A stretch of 64,000 nt of DNA from Gemmatimonadota bacterium. Its GTDB lineage: Bacteria > Latescibacterota > UBA2968 > GCA-2709665. Location: contig JAPPNU010000071.1 in the NCBI GenBank assembly GCA_028873695.1, positions 179,272 through 243,271 on the forward strand. The letters run 5' to 3'. Position numbers and translations under genes: made by a program. Under the pieces are notes generated by a model. The model was not told the origin of the DNA and did no database searches. It worked only from the letters and a program-made list of their open reading frames with translations. Positions 36,993 to 47,400 of the stretch are shown here, piece by piece; position 1 is the first letter of the stretch, and every line of letters begins with the position of its first letter.

Positions 36993-37232
36993 TATTACTC
37001 CGAACTGAAGCAGAAAGACCGCTCGGTACACGACGACACACTGTCCGCATTTATTGGTGATAAGTTGATTACACTGCGCGAGTTCCGGAACTCCGTGTTT
37101 CACGTTCCGGGACCCGATAAGGATCCAAATGATCTGGACACTGTAATTGTTGAGCCCTACCTAGAAAAGATCGGTTCCCTGTACCTGGGCCTGGCAGCCT
37201 TTTTCGGTGTTCCCGTCCCGACTCCAACCTGA
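36993..37232 (+). pseudogene. C-terminal fragment of a HEPN-like protein (plus strand)
   Basis: An open frame of 79 codons with no start, ending at TGA 37230-37232. It reads YYSELKQKDRSVHDD and LITLREFRNSVFHVPGPD. RNSVFH fits the HEPN R-x4-H motif. It begins exactly at the 5' end of the AT-rich AbiU2-like gene, so insertion of that segment probably removed its N-terminal half. Confidence 0.6.
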
Positions 37233-37313
37233 ACCGGCGAGCATCCGAAACAACGCGCGGCCGGCTACTTTCGTGCGTCTACAGGCGATGAGGCGGCGTC
37301 GGAACAATCGATC

Positions 37314-37517
37314 TCAAACACCGCGCCAGGTTCCTTTCTCTAACTTGAACACCCGCCGTGACACATTAACAATATTCCATCCACCTGGAATACGGGCACG
37401 GTCTATACATCCGCGCACTTGTCGCTCTGTCAACTTCATCACTTCAGCCAACTCATCAATCATTGCACCGTCCGTGTAATTCTCCAGCACCCGTACTACC
37501 TCCGGCTTGGGTCTCAT
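37314..37517 (-). CDS. Small helix-turn-helix-like hypothetical protein, 67 aa
   Basis: Residues MIDELAEVMKLTERQVRGCID read as a helix-turn-helix, followed by RARIPGGWNIVNVSRRV. The frame opens at 37559, but ATG 37517 is preceded by AGGGAGTACGAGG, a good ribosome site. Possibly a DNA-binding regulator or excisionase-like protein; no family match is certain. Confidence 0.5.
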   Translation of the reverse strand: MRPKPEVVRVLENYTDGAMIDELAEVMKLTERQVRGCIDRARIPGGWNIVNVSRRVFKLEKGTWRGV

Positions 37518-37912
37518 CCTCGTACTCCCTTTACGGTTGAAATTGTATATGGAAGTCAAACACCTTCATTACAATAGGTTAGTTACACTTTGCAGGAAGC
37601 CGGGTTGTTCGAGATCCAAATTAGACATCTGCCCCGATAGTGTTCGAAAGCCGGTTCGATTCGGACCGGGCGTCATCAACCTGCAGCTGTGGGTAAATCG
37701 CTGAAACTGGTCGCTACTTCGCAGCGAACCGGCGATTCGCCTAAGCAGAGCACACACGAGTGCGCTCTGCATCCCGCGTGACCGTGAAATCGGACCCGCA
37801 AAATAGGTCGCAGACGGTATCAGTCGCCTGATGCTGGAAATTCAAATTAGGTTCGAAGTGATGCTTATTGCCCCCAGGACTCTCACCATGGACACCGTAC
37901 AATACCCGCCGG
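37518..37912. other. Intergenic, no gene seen
   Basis: About 395 bases downstream of the restriction locus. I see no convincing terminator or gene. Confidence 0.4.
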
Positions 37913-38602
37913 CTAAACCTCTTCCTCGAGAAGTTGGCCGTTTTCTCGTAGCCAGTCACGCGCTCTGTTCATGGTTGGTGCTTGTGTCTTCACTATGTTC
38001 CAGAATCGCGACGTATGGTTCGGTTCCAAAAGGTGGGCGAGTTCATGGGCGATAACGTAATCGATGACAAAGATCGGCGCCTTAATCAACCGCCAGTTCA
38101 GGTTGACGTTGTCACGAACTGTGCATGAACCCCACCGATATCGATTATCAACAATGCGCGTCTGCCCAAAGGAAACACCAAGCTCCCGAGCCTGCTTCAC
38201 CACGCGAGGGAGGATTTTTTTCTTTGCTCGCTCAATGTACCACTCACGCATGGCACCGTTCTTATCAGGCACACGCGACGCAGGTATCAGAAAGCGCTGG
38301 TCAAACCGGATACACTCCGTTTCTTTGTTTACGATTTCGATACGATAACTCCGGCCAAGGTATAGTGCAGACTCACCATTTACGAGCTCTTTGCCGGGAG
38401 GATGGGGGAGGCTAGTGTATTTCTGGCTATGACGTGTTTTTTCGTAGATCCATTGCCGTTTGGCTTCGACTATCCGCGCTATTGCTTCGTCGGACGCCTG
38501 ATTCGGAGCGTGGACAACAACGCTTCTGTCACGCTCGATAGTGATCGTAACTTTCGTTCGTTTAGAAGATCTTTTTACCGAGTAGGAAATATCCATCGTC
38601 AC
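37913..38602 (-). CDS. YgjP/M48-type zinc metallopeptidase of the type I restriction locus
   Basis: A 229-residue protein. DYVIAHELAHLLEPNHTSRFW contains the HExxH zinc motif with a downstream acidic/His region, and NRYRWGSCTVR is the conserved YgjP (DUF45) motif. Such genes are frequently the last in type I restriction operons, with unknown role. GTG 38602 overlaps the hsdR stop (GTGA); ATG 38596 is an alternative start. Co-transcription with hsdR is near certain. Confidence 0.88.
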   Translation of the reverse strand: MTMDISYSVKRSSKRTKVTITIERDRSVVVHAPNQASDEAIARIVEAKRQWIYEKTRHSQKYTSLPHPPGKELVNGESALYLGRSYRIEIVNKETECIRFDQRFLIPASRVPDKNGAMREWYIERAKKKILPRVVKQARELGVSFGQTRIVDNRYRWGSCTVRDNVNLNWRLIKAPIFVIDYVIAHELAHLLEPNHTSRFWNIVKTQAPTMNRARDWLRENGQLLEEEV

Positions 38603-41600
38603 TCGTCCGCAAAGAGAATAATGTCGTTGTTTTTTTCAGCGATTTCCATAATTCGGCTAATGATGTGGGCACGATTCTTGATGAGGTTGGGCACGCTGGC
38701 AAACTCAGACGCGAGCAGGATCTGTTGGATTTCCGCTTTTAGCTTGTTGCGGGCCGGGATGCTTTCCCAGAATCCTGCCAATCTCAACTCTCTCTCGACA
38801 ACCTGAGTGATCTGCTGCGTCAAATTCACTAGATAGCTGATTCGGTCTTCGTCGTCGACCCGATTAACTGCCTGTTCCTCATCCACCCGAGACTGATCCA
38901 CAGTCGGCTCACCTGCACCGAACAACTCACGCTGGAACATTCGAAAGAATGGCATTTGCTTCTTTCGATGTAATCCGTATGTCGGCTCGTTGCTGGCATT
39001 GATGATGCGTGTCCGCAGCTTCTCTAGTTCTTCGTAGATCCTATTCCAATTGTCCCGGAATTGCTCGAAGATGACCGCCAGGGCTTCTGCGAAGGAGGCT
39101 CGCAGGTCCGGATCATCGTCCAGGTCTACGTCGAGGTGGTGGCGGATCGCGTGTTCGATCTCAGCCGCCTTGGTCTTGGTCCGGTGGTGCTCGCCGACGC
39201 CCTTCTCGAAATCCTCGTCAAGGATCGAGATTGGCGGAACCTTGACATCGATGCCCCGGGACTCAAGGTGGGCATCCGTAATCGCACGGAGCTTTGCCGG
39301 AATACCCTTCATGCTCAGGCGCTGGTCGCGGAAGTGCTTTCCGGCGAGCACATTTGTCTCGGCGAGCGCTTTGTAGTCGCCCATGAACTCGAGGGCCTGG
39401 CGGGCCGGGAACAGAAGATTGAGCGCCTTGGTCAACCGTTTGAACGCCAACAGGAAGTCAAAGCGCAGGTCCTCGTCGTAGAACACATCGTAGAAGGCGT
39501 CGTGATCGGTCATGTCCGTAAGTCCATGCTCCAGGAGCAGGGTCATCACGTCGGCATGGGCATCCTTGAGTTCCCGCAATTCGTCATCGGGGAAACTCAG
39601 GGCCTCGATGATCTCCTTCTGCTCGCGCTCGTCGTAGGTGTCGATCGCTCTCTTGAGACGGTGGCCAATGCCAACATAGTCCACCACGAAGCCCTTCTCC
39701 TTGGATTCTCCACTCACTCGGTTTACACGGGCGATGGCCTGAAGCAGGTTATGGGCAACCACGACCTTGTCCAGATACATCACCTGCTCGACGGGCGCAT
39801 CGAAGCCGGTTAGCAGCATATTGTTGACGATCAGGATACCCATGTCTCCGTTGACACCGTCCTCTTGACCGCCGAACGACAGCTTGAAACTTTTGATGCT
39901 CGCATCGTGCCGTGTTGAGTCGGAATGCTCCTTGAGGTGGGGCAGGTCATTGTGGGTTCCGGAGATCACGACGTCCGTCTTCATCGCCTTGAGCCGGTCC
40001 AAGTCCAGGTTGCCCGTGTTGGCCTGCTCCAGCTTTCCGACTGCCGTCGCGAGCGCGGCGTCCAGGTGTTTCTTGTAGCGCACCGCCGCCTCGCGTGACG
40101 TCGCCACCACCTGCGCCTTGTAGCCGTTGGGGAACACATGCGCAAGGTAGTGCGTCACCATGTCTTGGGCCTTAGCCTTGATGGTGGGCTCTGCTTCGAG
40201 ATAGGCCTTTTGCGATCCATACCCAAGGATGTCCAGACGCTGCGTGATGTTGTAGTCGCTGAATACATCCTCGAATGCCGTGTCCAAGTCGGCCCGTTTC
40301 GGTACCTCGGCTTTGTGCGTGCGGCCCTCGTAGACGATCTCCAGCGTCACGCCGTCCACAATGGACTGGCGCATCGTGTACTTGTCTATGTAGTCGCCGA
40401 ACACTTGCTCGGTCTTGTCGATCGGCGTTCCCGTGTAACCGATCTTGGCGGCGTTGGGAATGCCCTTGTCGAGGTTGGCCCCAAGCAGCCTGTACTGCGA
40501 CCGGTGGGCTTCGTCGGTCATGACGAGGATGTTAGGGCTGGCGTTCAGCTCCAGGAAGCTCTCGGTAAGATCCGCCTCGCGGAACTTGTGGATCATCCCC
40601 ATCACCAAATCGGAGGTGTCTGCCCTTAGTAGTTTCTTGAGCGTCTCGATGCTGTCGGCCAGTTTCACCGTGAAGCCGATGCTTTGACTGGTCTCGGAGA
40701 GTTGCTGTTCCAACTGGGTACGGTCAGTGATGAAGACAACCTTCCAGTTCGAGAGCTGCGCGTGACGGTACATCTCCCGAACCATGAACATCATGGTGAG
40801 CGACTTGCCGGACCCCTGGGTGTGCCAGATGATCCCGCTGCGCTCGCGAGGATTACGGCCTTTGAGCAGGCGCTTCACCGCCAGCTTCACCGCGCGGAAC
40901 TGTTGGTAGCGGCCCACGATCTTGATCGTCTGGCCCTTGTCATTCGTCGAGAACAGCGTAAACGTCCGAATCAGGTCGAGCAGGTTGTCCCGGTCGAGCA
41001 TACCGGCGACGAGACGTTGCTGGTCGTTGGGGCTGCCTGAGCCGTGATCCATCTCGTCCACGGTCCGAGGATACGGGTCGGCCCAGCGGTAGAAGTACTT
41101 CTCCGTGTACGTGGAGATAGTACCGAACTTGGCTTCGTGCCGGCAGGTCGCCACGACGAATTGGTTGTAATAGAAGAGCGGCGCATTCCCTTCCCCTTTG
41201 GCCCCGCGCTGCTCGCTGTAGCGGAATAGCTGATCGATTGCCTCGGGAATCGCGTCCTTGACCTTGGGCGATTTGCACTCGATCACCACTACCGGCATGC
41301 CGTTGAGGAACAGCACGATGTCGGGAATGATGTGGTGCTCGGTACCGAGGACGCGGACTTTGAATTGGCAAATCGCGACGAAGCGGTTGTTGTCGCGGGT
41401 TGTAAAGTCCACGAACCGGACAGTCGGGCTCCTCTCGCCGCTCTGGCGATTCTCGCTGACGCTGGTGTTTTCCATAAGGAGCTGGAACACGTGCCTATTG
41501 TTCTCCAGCAAGCCGGCGCTTGGGAAGTTCGCGGTGAGCCGCTTGACGACCTCCTCGATCTGATCGTCCTCAAGCCAGGGGTTGATGACCTTGAGCCGCT

Positions 41601-41787
41601 CGCGCAGCACAGGCGTCATCACGACCTCGGTGAAGCTCTCCCGATCGGTGTCGGTCGGGGTCTGGTTCATATCAGTCAGGTCGATGATATCCCAGCCCAA
41701 GCCCGCAAGCTGGTCGAGCAGCGGCTTCTCAACGTGGTTGCGTTCGTCCAGCTTGATGTGCTGCGGCGTTTTGCCTGAGGAGCTCAT
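38599..41787 (-). CDS. hsdR: Type I restriction endonuclease subunit R
   Basis: A 1062-residue translocase-nuclease. An N-terminal PD-(D/E)xK nuclease is seen in PDIVLFLNGMPVVVIECKSP. A superfamily-2 motor follows: Walker A HTQGSGKSLTM, DEAH box VMTDEAHRSQY, and later GYTGTPI and MLLTGFDAP motifs. It cleaves unmodified DNA with HsdM/HsdS. ATG 41787 overlaps the upstream DUF262 stop by four bases. The N-terminal 100 codons also exist as a diverged fragment at 43873-44178. Confidence 0.95.
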   Translation of the reverse strand: MSSSGKTPQHIKLDERNHVEKPLLDQLAGLGWDIIDLTDMNQTPTDTDRESFTEVVMTPVLRERLKVINPWLEDDQIEEVVKRLTANFPSAGLLENNRHVFQLLMENTSVSENRQSGERSPTVRFVDFTTRDNNRFVAICQFKVRVLGTEHHIIPDIVLFLNGMPVVVIECKSPKVKDAIPEAIDQLFRYSEQRGAKGEGNAPLFYYNQFVVATCRHEAKFGTISTYTEKYFYRWADPYPRTVDEMDHGSGSPNDQQRLVAGMLDRDNLLDLIRTFTLFSTNDKGQTIKIVGRYQQFRAVKLAVKRLLKGRNPRERSGIIWHTQGSGKSLTMMFMVREMYRHAQLSNWKVVFITDRTQLEQQLSETSQSIGFTVKLADSIETLKKLLRADTSDLVMGMIHKFREADLTESFLELNASPNILVMTDEAHRSQYRLLGANLDKGIPNAAKIGYTGTPIDKTEQVFGDYIDKYTMRQSIVDGVTLEIVYEGRTHKAEVPKRADLDTAFEDVFSDYNITQRLDILGYGSQKAYLEAEPTIKAKAQDMVTHYLAHVFPNGYKAQVVATSREAAVRYKKHLDAALATAVGKLEQANTGNLDLDRLKAMKTDVVISGTHNDLPHLKEHSDSTRHDASIKSFKLSFGGQEDGVNGDMGILIVNNMLLTGFDAPVEQVMYLDKVVVAHNLLQAIARVNRVSGESKEKGFVVDYVGIGHRLKRAIDTYDEREQKEIIEALSFPDDELRELKDAHADVMTLLLEHGLTDMTDHDAFYDVFYDEDLRFDFLLAFKRLTKALNLLFPARQALEFMGDYKALAETNVLAGKHFRDQRLSMKGIPAKLRAITDAHLESRGIDVKVPPISILDEDFEKGVGEHHRTKTKAAEIEHAIRHHLDVDLDDDPDLRASFAEALAVIFEQFRDNWNRIYEELEKLRTRIINASNEPTYGLHRKKQMPFFRMFQRELFGAGEPTVDQSRVDEEQAVNRVDDEDRISYLVNLTQQITQVVERELRLAGFWESIPARNKLKAEIQQILLASEFASVPNLIKNRAHIISRIMEIAEKNNDIILFADE

Positions 41788-43898
41788 TCTGAGACTTCTC
41801 CACCGGACCCATCTCCATCGACGCTTCCGATAAACAGCATCTTCTCCCTTGCCTGATCATCTGCGAAATGGATGTCCCATCGCATCTCCATGAATCTAAT
41901 CAACCCAATGCCGCGCTCGCGAATCTCAGCGGGCCCCCAATCTTCGAAAACCGAGACTTCAATCTCCGAGTGCGATCCGTCTGCGTAACCGTTGCGGAGC
42001 TTACTGCCATCGCGGCTGTACTTGGGCTTTTTCTTTTCGGCAAAGGCGTCGTTCTGCAGCGACGAGTTGATCGAGGAAGAGAGGAGTAACAGGTTCCCGA
42101 GGCTATTGCGGAACGCCTCCCGTTCTCCTTTTCTGATGCCTTTGAAGGCCGGCTTCCACGCTGCTGTCTCGGATTGCGGATAGATGTGCTCAATGGAGAT
42201 TTTGTCCCTCGGCGTCTTGAGCAAATCCGCCCAGTCGACCTTCTTTTGCCGACTGCTGGACATCAACCCCAGCTCGTATTCGTAGAGGAAATACCGCAGG
42301 CCAGGCCAGCCGTAGTAGCCTTGGCCATTCTCAAATTTCTTCTGAATCAACAGATAAAAGTGGTCGGTCGCGAAATGGCCCTCGTCCGTGACCGTAAAAC
42401 TCATCCAGTTCCGCAGCCGCCTCTTCAAGTCCGCAAGATCCATGTCGCCACGGTTGATCGCTCGGACAGCGTTACTAAACTCCGAACTGCCATAGTTCGA
42501 ACGGGATTGAGTCAATCGGAACACAACAAAGACGAATCGCTCGATCTCCTTGAAGATGTCGACTCGCTGGCCGGGATTGTCACACTTCTTCAGAATCGCC
42601 ATCAGGAGTGGTCGGAAATACGCCATACCCAGCCGATTCAGGCGTTGAATCCATTCCGTTTCTTCAGGTGTGAGATCGTCGCACATCTCTGGGTAGTACG
42701 TGCAGAACCACTGACCCGAAGACACCTTGAGGCTCTTGACGTATTCGCGAATCTCGTTCGGCCGCAACTCTGCCACTTTCGGCTCCACGCTTTCGACCTC
42801 GTCCAGTCCATTCTCTTCGTCCGCTTCCAAATCCGCGTCAGATGTCTGCTCCTCGGCTTCCTCCAGTGCCACCGGCTGAACAATCTTGCGATGGACACGC
42901 TGCGGGGCGAATTGCTGATCCAGCAGAAACTTGATGTAGTCTCGCCCCGTCTGCCGCGAGAACTTGAAATACATCATCCAGTGGGCCCGCAGAAACTCGT
43001 CGTCATTCAGCGGCTTCGACTTGTTGCGCCCCAACTGGAAGTAAACCTCCTTCCAAGCGTCGTTGATCAATACACGGAGATTTTTGCGCTCCGCAGGATC
43101 CAACTCCGCATCGATATAGAGGGTCGTCAGGTAGATCAAGCGATTCTTGAGCAATTCCAGATCCGAAAGCGTCTTTCCGCGGTTGTTCATCGTCTCGAAT
43201 GCGACGAAAACGTCAAACTCGTCCTTGATTATGTACTCGTTGAACAGGAATCGTTTGGTCAGCGTGCGGTACATGCTTTGGAGCCCTGAGACCCCTTTTT
43301 CTTCGTGTAATGCTCGCAGTTGCTCTTTGAAGTAGCGCTTCCCATTGCTAAGGTTGAGCGTATAGAACGTCTCGAAAACCATGCCTCCACCCTCCTCCCC
43401 CAGAATCCGGTACCGCATATACTTGTCACTTGGGTTGTCAACCGCATAACCGAACTTGTAGGTGCGAAAGGCTTTTCCGGGCGGCTTCACCTCGAACAGA
43501 AACTTTCTTTCGACGGCTGCGATGCTGAGCGTCTCGGTCAGGTAGATCGCGTCATCCGCCTGACCCTCGTTTTCGGGCAAGCTGCGAAGAACCTCGATGA
43601 AGGCTTGCAGAAACAACGTGAAGGTCGTCAGGCGCTGCTGGCCGTCGACGATGTGGTATAGCTTGTACGAATGGTCATCCACCAGCCAGAACTCCTTGTC
43701 ATGCTGCTGAACGTCGGTGGACGGAATCTCGTTCAGAGTCAGCACTCCGGTATAGTGTGAGCGACCATCGGGCAGATTGATGAGATCCTCCCAGAAGGCG
43801 TCCAAGTGCTCTCTTCTCCAGGCGTATCCCCGTTGGTAGTCGGGAATGCGGAACAGCTTCTCCGTGAAGAGGCTATCGAGTGATCTGGGTTCGTCCAA
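41784..43898 (-). CDS. DUF262/DUF1524 (GmrSD-like) protein
   Basis: A 704-residue protein. The N-terminal DUF262 part has IPDYQRGYAWRREH, IVDGQQRLTT and ETMNNRGKTLSDLELLKNRL. The C-terminal DUF1524 His-Me nuclease part has SIEHIYPQSE and LGNLLLLSSSINSS. This is the fused form of GmrSD, a type IV restriction enzyme against modified phage DNA. The start codon is TTG 43898 behind GAGGAG. It lies between a relic of hsdR and intact hsdR, on the same strand. Substrate specificity unknown. Confidence 0.88.
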   Translation of the reverse strand: MDEPRSLDSLFTEKLFRIPDYQRGYAWRREHLDAFWEDLINLPDGRSHYTGVLTLNEIPSTDVQQHDKEFWLVDDHSYKLYHIVDGQQRLTTFTLFLQAFIEVLRSLPENEGQADDAIYLTETLSIAAVERKFLFEVKPPGKAFRTYKFGYAVDNPSDKYMRYRILGEEGGGMVFETFYTLNLSNGKRYFKEQLRALHEEKGVSGLQSMYRTLTKRFLFNEYIIKDEFDVFVAFETMNNRGKTLSDLELLKNRLIYLTTLYIDAELDPAERKNLRVLINDAWKEVYFQLGRNKSKPLNDDEFLRAHWMMYFKFSRQTGRDYIKFLLDQQFAPQRVHRKIVQPVALEEAEEQTSDADLEADEENGLDEVESVEPKVAELRPNEIREYVKSLKVSSGQWFCTYYPEMCDDLTPEETEWIQRLNRLGMAYFRPLLMAILKKCDNPGQRVDIFKEIERFVFVVFRLTQSRSNYGSSEFSNAVRAINRGDMDLADLKRRLRNWMSFTVTDEGHFATDHFYLLIQKKFENGQGYYGWPGLRYFLYEYELGLMSSSRQKKVDWADLLKTPRDKISIEHIYPQSETAAWKPAFKGIRKGEREAFRNSLGNLLLLSSSINSSLQNDAFAEKKKPKYSRDGSKLRNGYADGSHSEIEVSVFEDWGPAEIRERGIGLIRFMEMRWDIHFADDQAREKMLFIGSVDGDGSGGEVSE

Positions 43899-44178
43899 TG
43901 TATGCTCCTCGGTAAGTCTGGCTCATCCACGCAATGGCGTGACGCCACTTGACGTGATTGTCTTTGAGCGAATTGGTGACCCGGCGCCGCTCGCGCAGCA
44001 CCTGCGGCATCATGACCCAAATATAGCTCTCCCGATGGGTGTCGGCCGGGGTCTGCTTTCTGCCCGTGAGGTCGATGACCTCCCAGCCCAAGCCCGCGAG
44101 CTGGTCAAGCAGCGGCTTCTCGACGTGGTTGCGTTCGTTCAGTTTGATCTGCTTCGGTGTTTTGTTTTGGGAGCTCAC
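43873..44178 (-). pseudogene. Truncated 5' copy of hsdR
   Basis: 101 codons. Residues 1-68 closely match intact HsdR (ERNHVEKPLLDQLAGLGW shared); after that the sequence is unrelated and stops at 43873, overlapping the start of the DUF262 gene. GTG 44178 overlaps the stop of the preceding fragment as GTGA, mimicking the ATGA junction of the intact pair at 41784-41787. Confidence 0.85.
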
Positions 44179-44357
44179 CCAGAGCCTTCTCCATCGGAGT
44201 CTTCTCCATCGACACTTCCAATAAACCGAAGCTTCCCTCGTGCCTGGTCATCCTCGAAAGGGGTGTCCCAGCGCTTCTCAATGTATCCAATCAATCGAAT
44301 GCTCCGGTCGAGCAGCGTCCTCTCGATGTGGTTGCACTCGTCGAGGCGGCGAGGCTC
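44175..44357 (-). pseudogene. Chimeric remnant: hsdR N-terminal scrap joined to a DUF262-gene C-terminus
   Basis: An open stretch of 60 codons. The first part RRLDECNHIERTLLD matches the HsdR N-terminal LDERNHVEKPLLD. The second, IRLIGYIEKRW then QARGKLRFIGSVDGE, matches the last 40 residues of the DUF262 protein (IGLIRFMEMRW, QAREKMLFIGSVDG). The stop at 44175 overlaps the next fragment's GTG. Confidence 0.8.
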
Positions 44358-44417
44358 ACGTGATCGTGCGGGGCTGGAAGTGGTTGTGTCCTGCGGTTTA
44401 TATCGGTGGCGTACAAT

Positions 44418-47400
44418 TCACCAGCCGGCCGGCGGTGTTTTCCAAGTTCCATCTGGTAGTGCGGCGTAGGGATTTGGTCTGTTGACTAGTTTCTCGGGTG
44501 AGATTTCTGCAAACGCTATCGCCGCTTGAGGCTGACCATGGAAATGAAAGACTTGGCGATGAAAAGGCTTATCGAATGGCATGAAGAACGAGCTTCCGCC
44601 AAACTGGCCGTTATTCACCAAGAGTACTCCCTGATACATGTGGTAGTGTAGTGCCGCCGACATCCTGTCGAAGGTCCCGACATCTCGATTGAGCGCGCAG
44701 ATGATGTAGAGATCACTTCGTGAGCGAAGGTCAGCTACGAGTGTCAGGTCCGTCGCGTCGTAGCACACCGATGCAGTGATGGTCAATGGGCGAAGATCGG
44801 GATCTGAACTCCACTCGTACTCTACGAGCCATTGGGCGGGCCGGAATCCCAGAGGCGCTGGCTTGAGTGACTGTTCGGATTCGATGAGGTGCAGTTTGCC
44901 CTGTTCGACGTCTCGCAATTGGAAACCCCTGGTCTTGGTCAACTCTGGAATAAGCCACTGGCAGGAGTTGATGAGCGGCGACCCCGCCAACCGGGGCTCA
45001 GTGTGATACACCATGCCGAAAAGGAGGATGCACCGGTACTTCCGGGCAAAGGGAACCAAGAGTGGCCGAACGTCATCGGGGTGTACGGCCAATTCTGGGA
45101 AGACCAAGAGGTCAATTGTCTGGCCGTCGTCAGCGGCTACGTCGCGGTGCGTGTCTCGCAGCCGCCGCATCTGATTGACTCCCTCAAGTGCCGCCACAAG
45201 GTGCGCTCGATGCCTGCGTCGAAACGCAGGGTCGCCGCTAAGGTCAGGAGCAGTAGCGTAGTTGCAGTAGTCCTCAAGGTCCGGAATCACGGTCTGGACA
45301 ACTCCGATTCGCAGTAGCCGCTGCCAACTAGTGGCATGCTTCGGTCGGTATAAATGGGGGGCAGACTGCTCCAAGAAGATCGCTCCGCTATGGTCCCCAT
45401 GCCGCTCTGTGAGTGCGTTTTCGCGGGACTCAACTGCTGCTTTGGTCTCGATGAGGCTGCGACCGGGAGACCAGATGCCGGACCCAGGCCACCGGAGAAG
45501 GTCATAGAGCAGATCTTCCATGAATGACGAGATCGGGAGCCACGGCGGGCCAAATGCGCTGCGTCCTTGGAACCCTGAGTACCTTTGCTGTTCCCAGTGC
45601 GAGATGGAGCGAGCGTACCGTGGCGCGACATTGCGCACGGAACTGGGGGCTCCGGCAAAGAAGTCAGTTGTCCCACGGATCGCGAATCGTAAGAGAGCGC
45701 CAATCTGGTAGCGCTGGCGTTCTTGAGGCGTCTCACACCATTCGGGGGGCGCGAACAGGCGTGCCCCTGTGCTTACGGATCTGCGAATCCTGAACGTGTC
45801 CGGGTCGATGCGCCCGAACTGGTCACCTTGGTCATCGGACATGAGTCCGCACTCGATCTGCCAAGGTGTGAGCGGTGTGTCGAAAGTGTCTGCGGGCAGC
45901 CCAAATAACCACTTCGCTAAGTGCAGGAGGTTTGGTTCGGTAAAGAAGGGATTGAGTTCCCGTCTGGCTAGATCTGGCAGAGAAACAGCGGTATCTGCCG
46001 TCGGACGCGGCTGCAACCCCAGCCGCTCGGCCAACTGAGTGAGCGCATTCCCCGCCTCAGGTCTCGCAGCTTCCCACAACGCAGTGGCAGTGCCCGGGGA
46101 GCATGCCTCAACGCGTGACAGAAACTCCGGCGAAACCCCTTGCTGCGCGATTCGGTCAACCAATCCATCAAGCGCGAAACCCGTCCGAGCAATGACAAGG
46201 AAACTAGATCGCTCGTCCAACCCCGCTGGCCAGTCTCCACTGACGAACTTGGCAAACCGCCGATACAGCGCAAGTGATGGGCCACCTTTCGCGCCCAACT
46301 GGTTCAATCCCTCAGAAAACGCGTCTCGCGCTGCAATATAGAGAAACACCTGCTGCATGAGGTACCACGGCAGACGAGAGTTGCTCGATTGGCTACTCAC
46401 GAACTGGTTGAAGATGCTCTGGGCCTCACGGAGTAGTCGCTGGTGGTAGCGTTCTACGTCAATGCCCTGCGGTAGACATTCGTCATCCGACACCATCCCC
46501 GTTTCAATTGCTCCGGCCCGGAATAGTTCGGCCAGGCAATACAGGCGGATCTCGCGGCGGGCTCCCCTGGAGCCATCGGGCACCCACCCTGGATTAAGCA
46601 CGCGGAGAACTTCCTCCAAGAACTGATGGTCCGGGTACATATCTAGAGCCACACGCAGCAGACGCACATTTGACGGGTTGAGAGTCCACTCGTCGATGAG
46701 CAGCGCCGCGAAGAGCTTGGCACGCTCGTCAAGCTGTACCTTCGATAGCACTAGGCTGTGCTCGCTCCCTTCGTCGTTCGGTTCTTCTTCCGTATGCGCT
46801 ACTTCCCGTACGATATCCTGACTGTCGTTCTGAAGTATGGGGCGTAAAGAACGGAATGTCCGGCGGAAACGGCCCGCCGCGAATCGGGCAGCCGTTTCGT
46901 CACGCATGTCGGACAGACCCACCAGCAGCCCCGTTCTGCCGACTTCCTCGGGCTCCCTTTCGGTAGAGTACCTCTTCTGAGTGTGGAAGAACCCCTCGAT
47001 GGCACCGATCAATTCGGTGCCGTGGAGCATGTCAAACACGCCTGATACGTCGCTCTGAATGCGTTGGGCGGCACGTGACTGCGGTACGAGGAATCGCCGG
47101 TCACGTCCTTCCACCGTCACCGTCGTCTTGGCCTGTTCGACCGCGAGCCCCGGAGCCGTTGTATCAAGCTGGCGCTGGAACCAGACACATAGGGCGTCCC
47201 CAACTTCACTCTCTGGGAGGCCGGGTTTGGAACGGGGAATCTGCACAACCAAATGGAAGTCGTCTACGTAGTAGGCCGCATCCAGCAACGTGATGCCCAG
47301 AGCTTCATCGATGACATGGCCGATCGCATCGCGGAGTCTCGTCTCAAAGTCCTGCATTACGACATTCGCGAAGAACCCTGATGCGACCAGCCCCTGAGGG

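Noticed and set aside
37518..37912. Possible tRNA or structured RNA between the small gene and the metallopeptidase gene
   Set aside because: Some short stems can be drawn, but no cloverleaf with conserved T-loop and acceptor bases is present. No tRNA or rRNA was recognised anywhere in the window.
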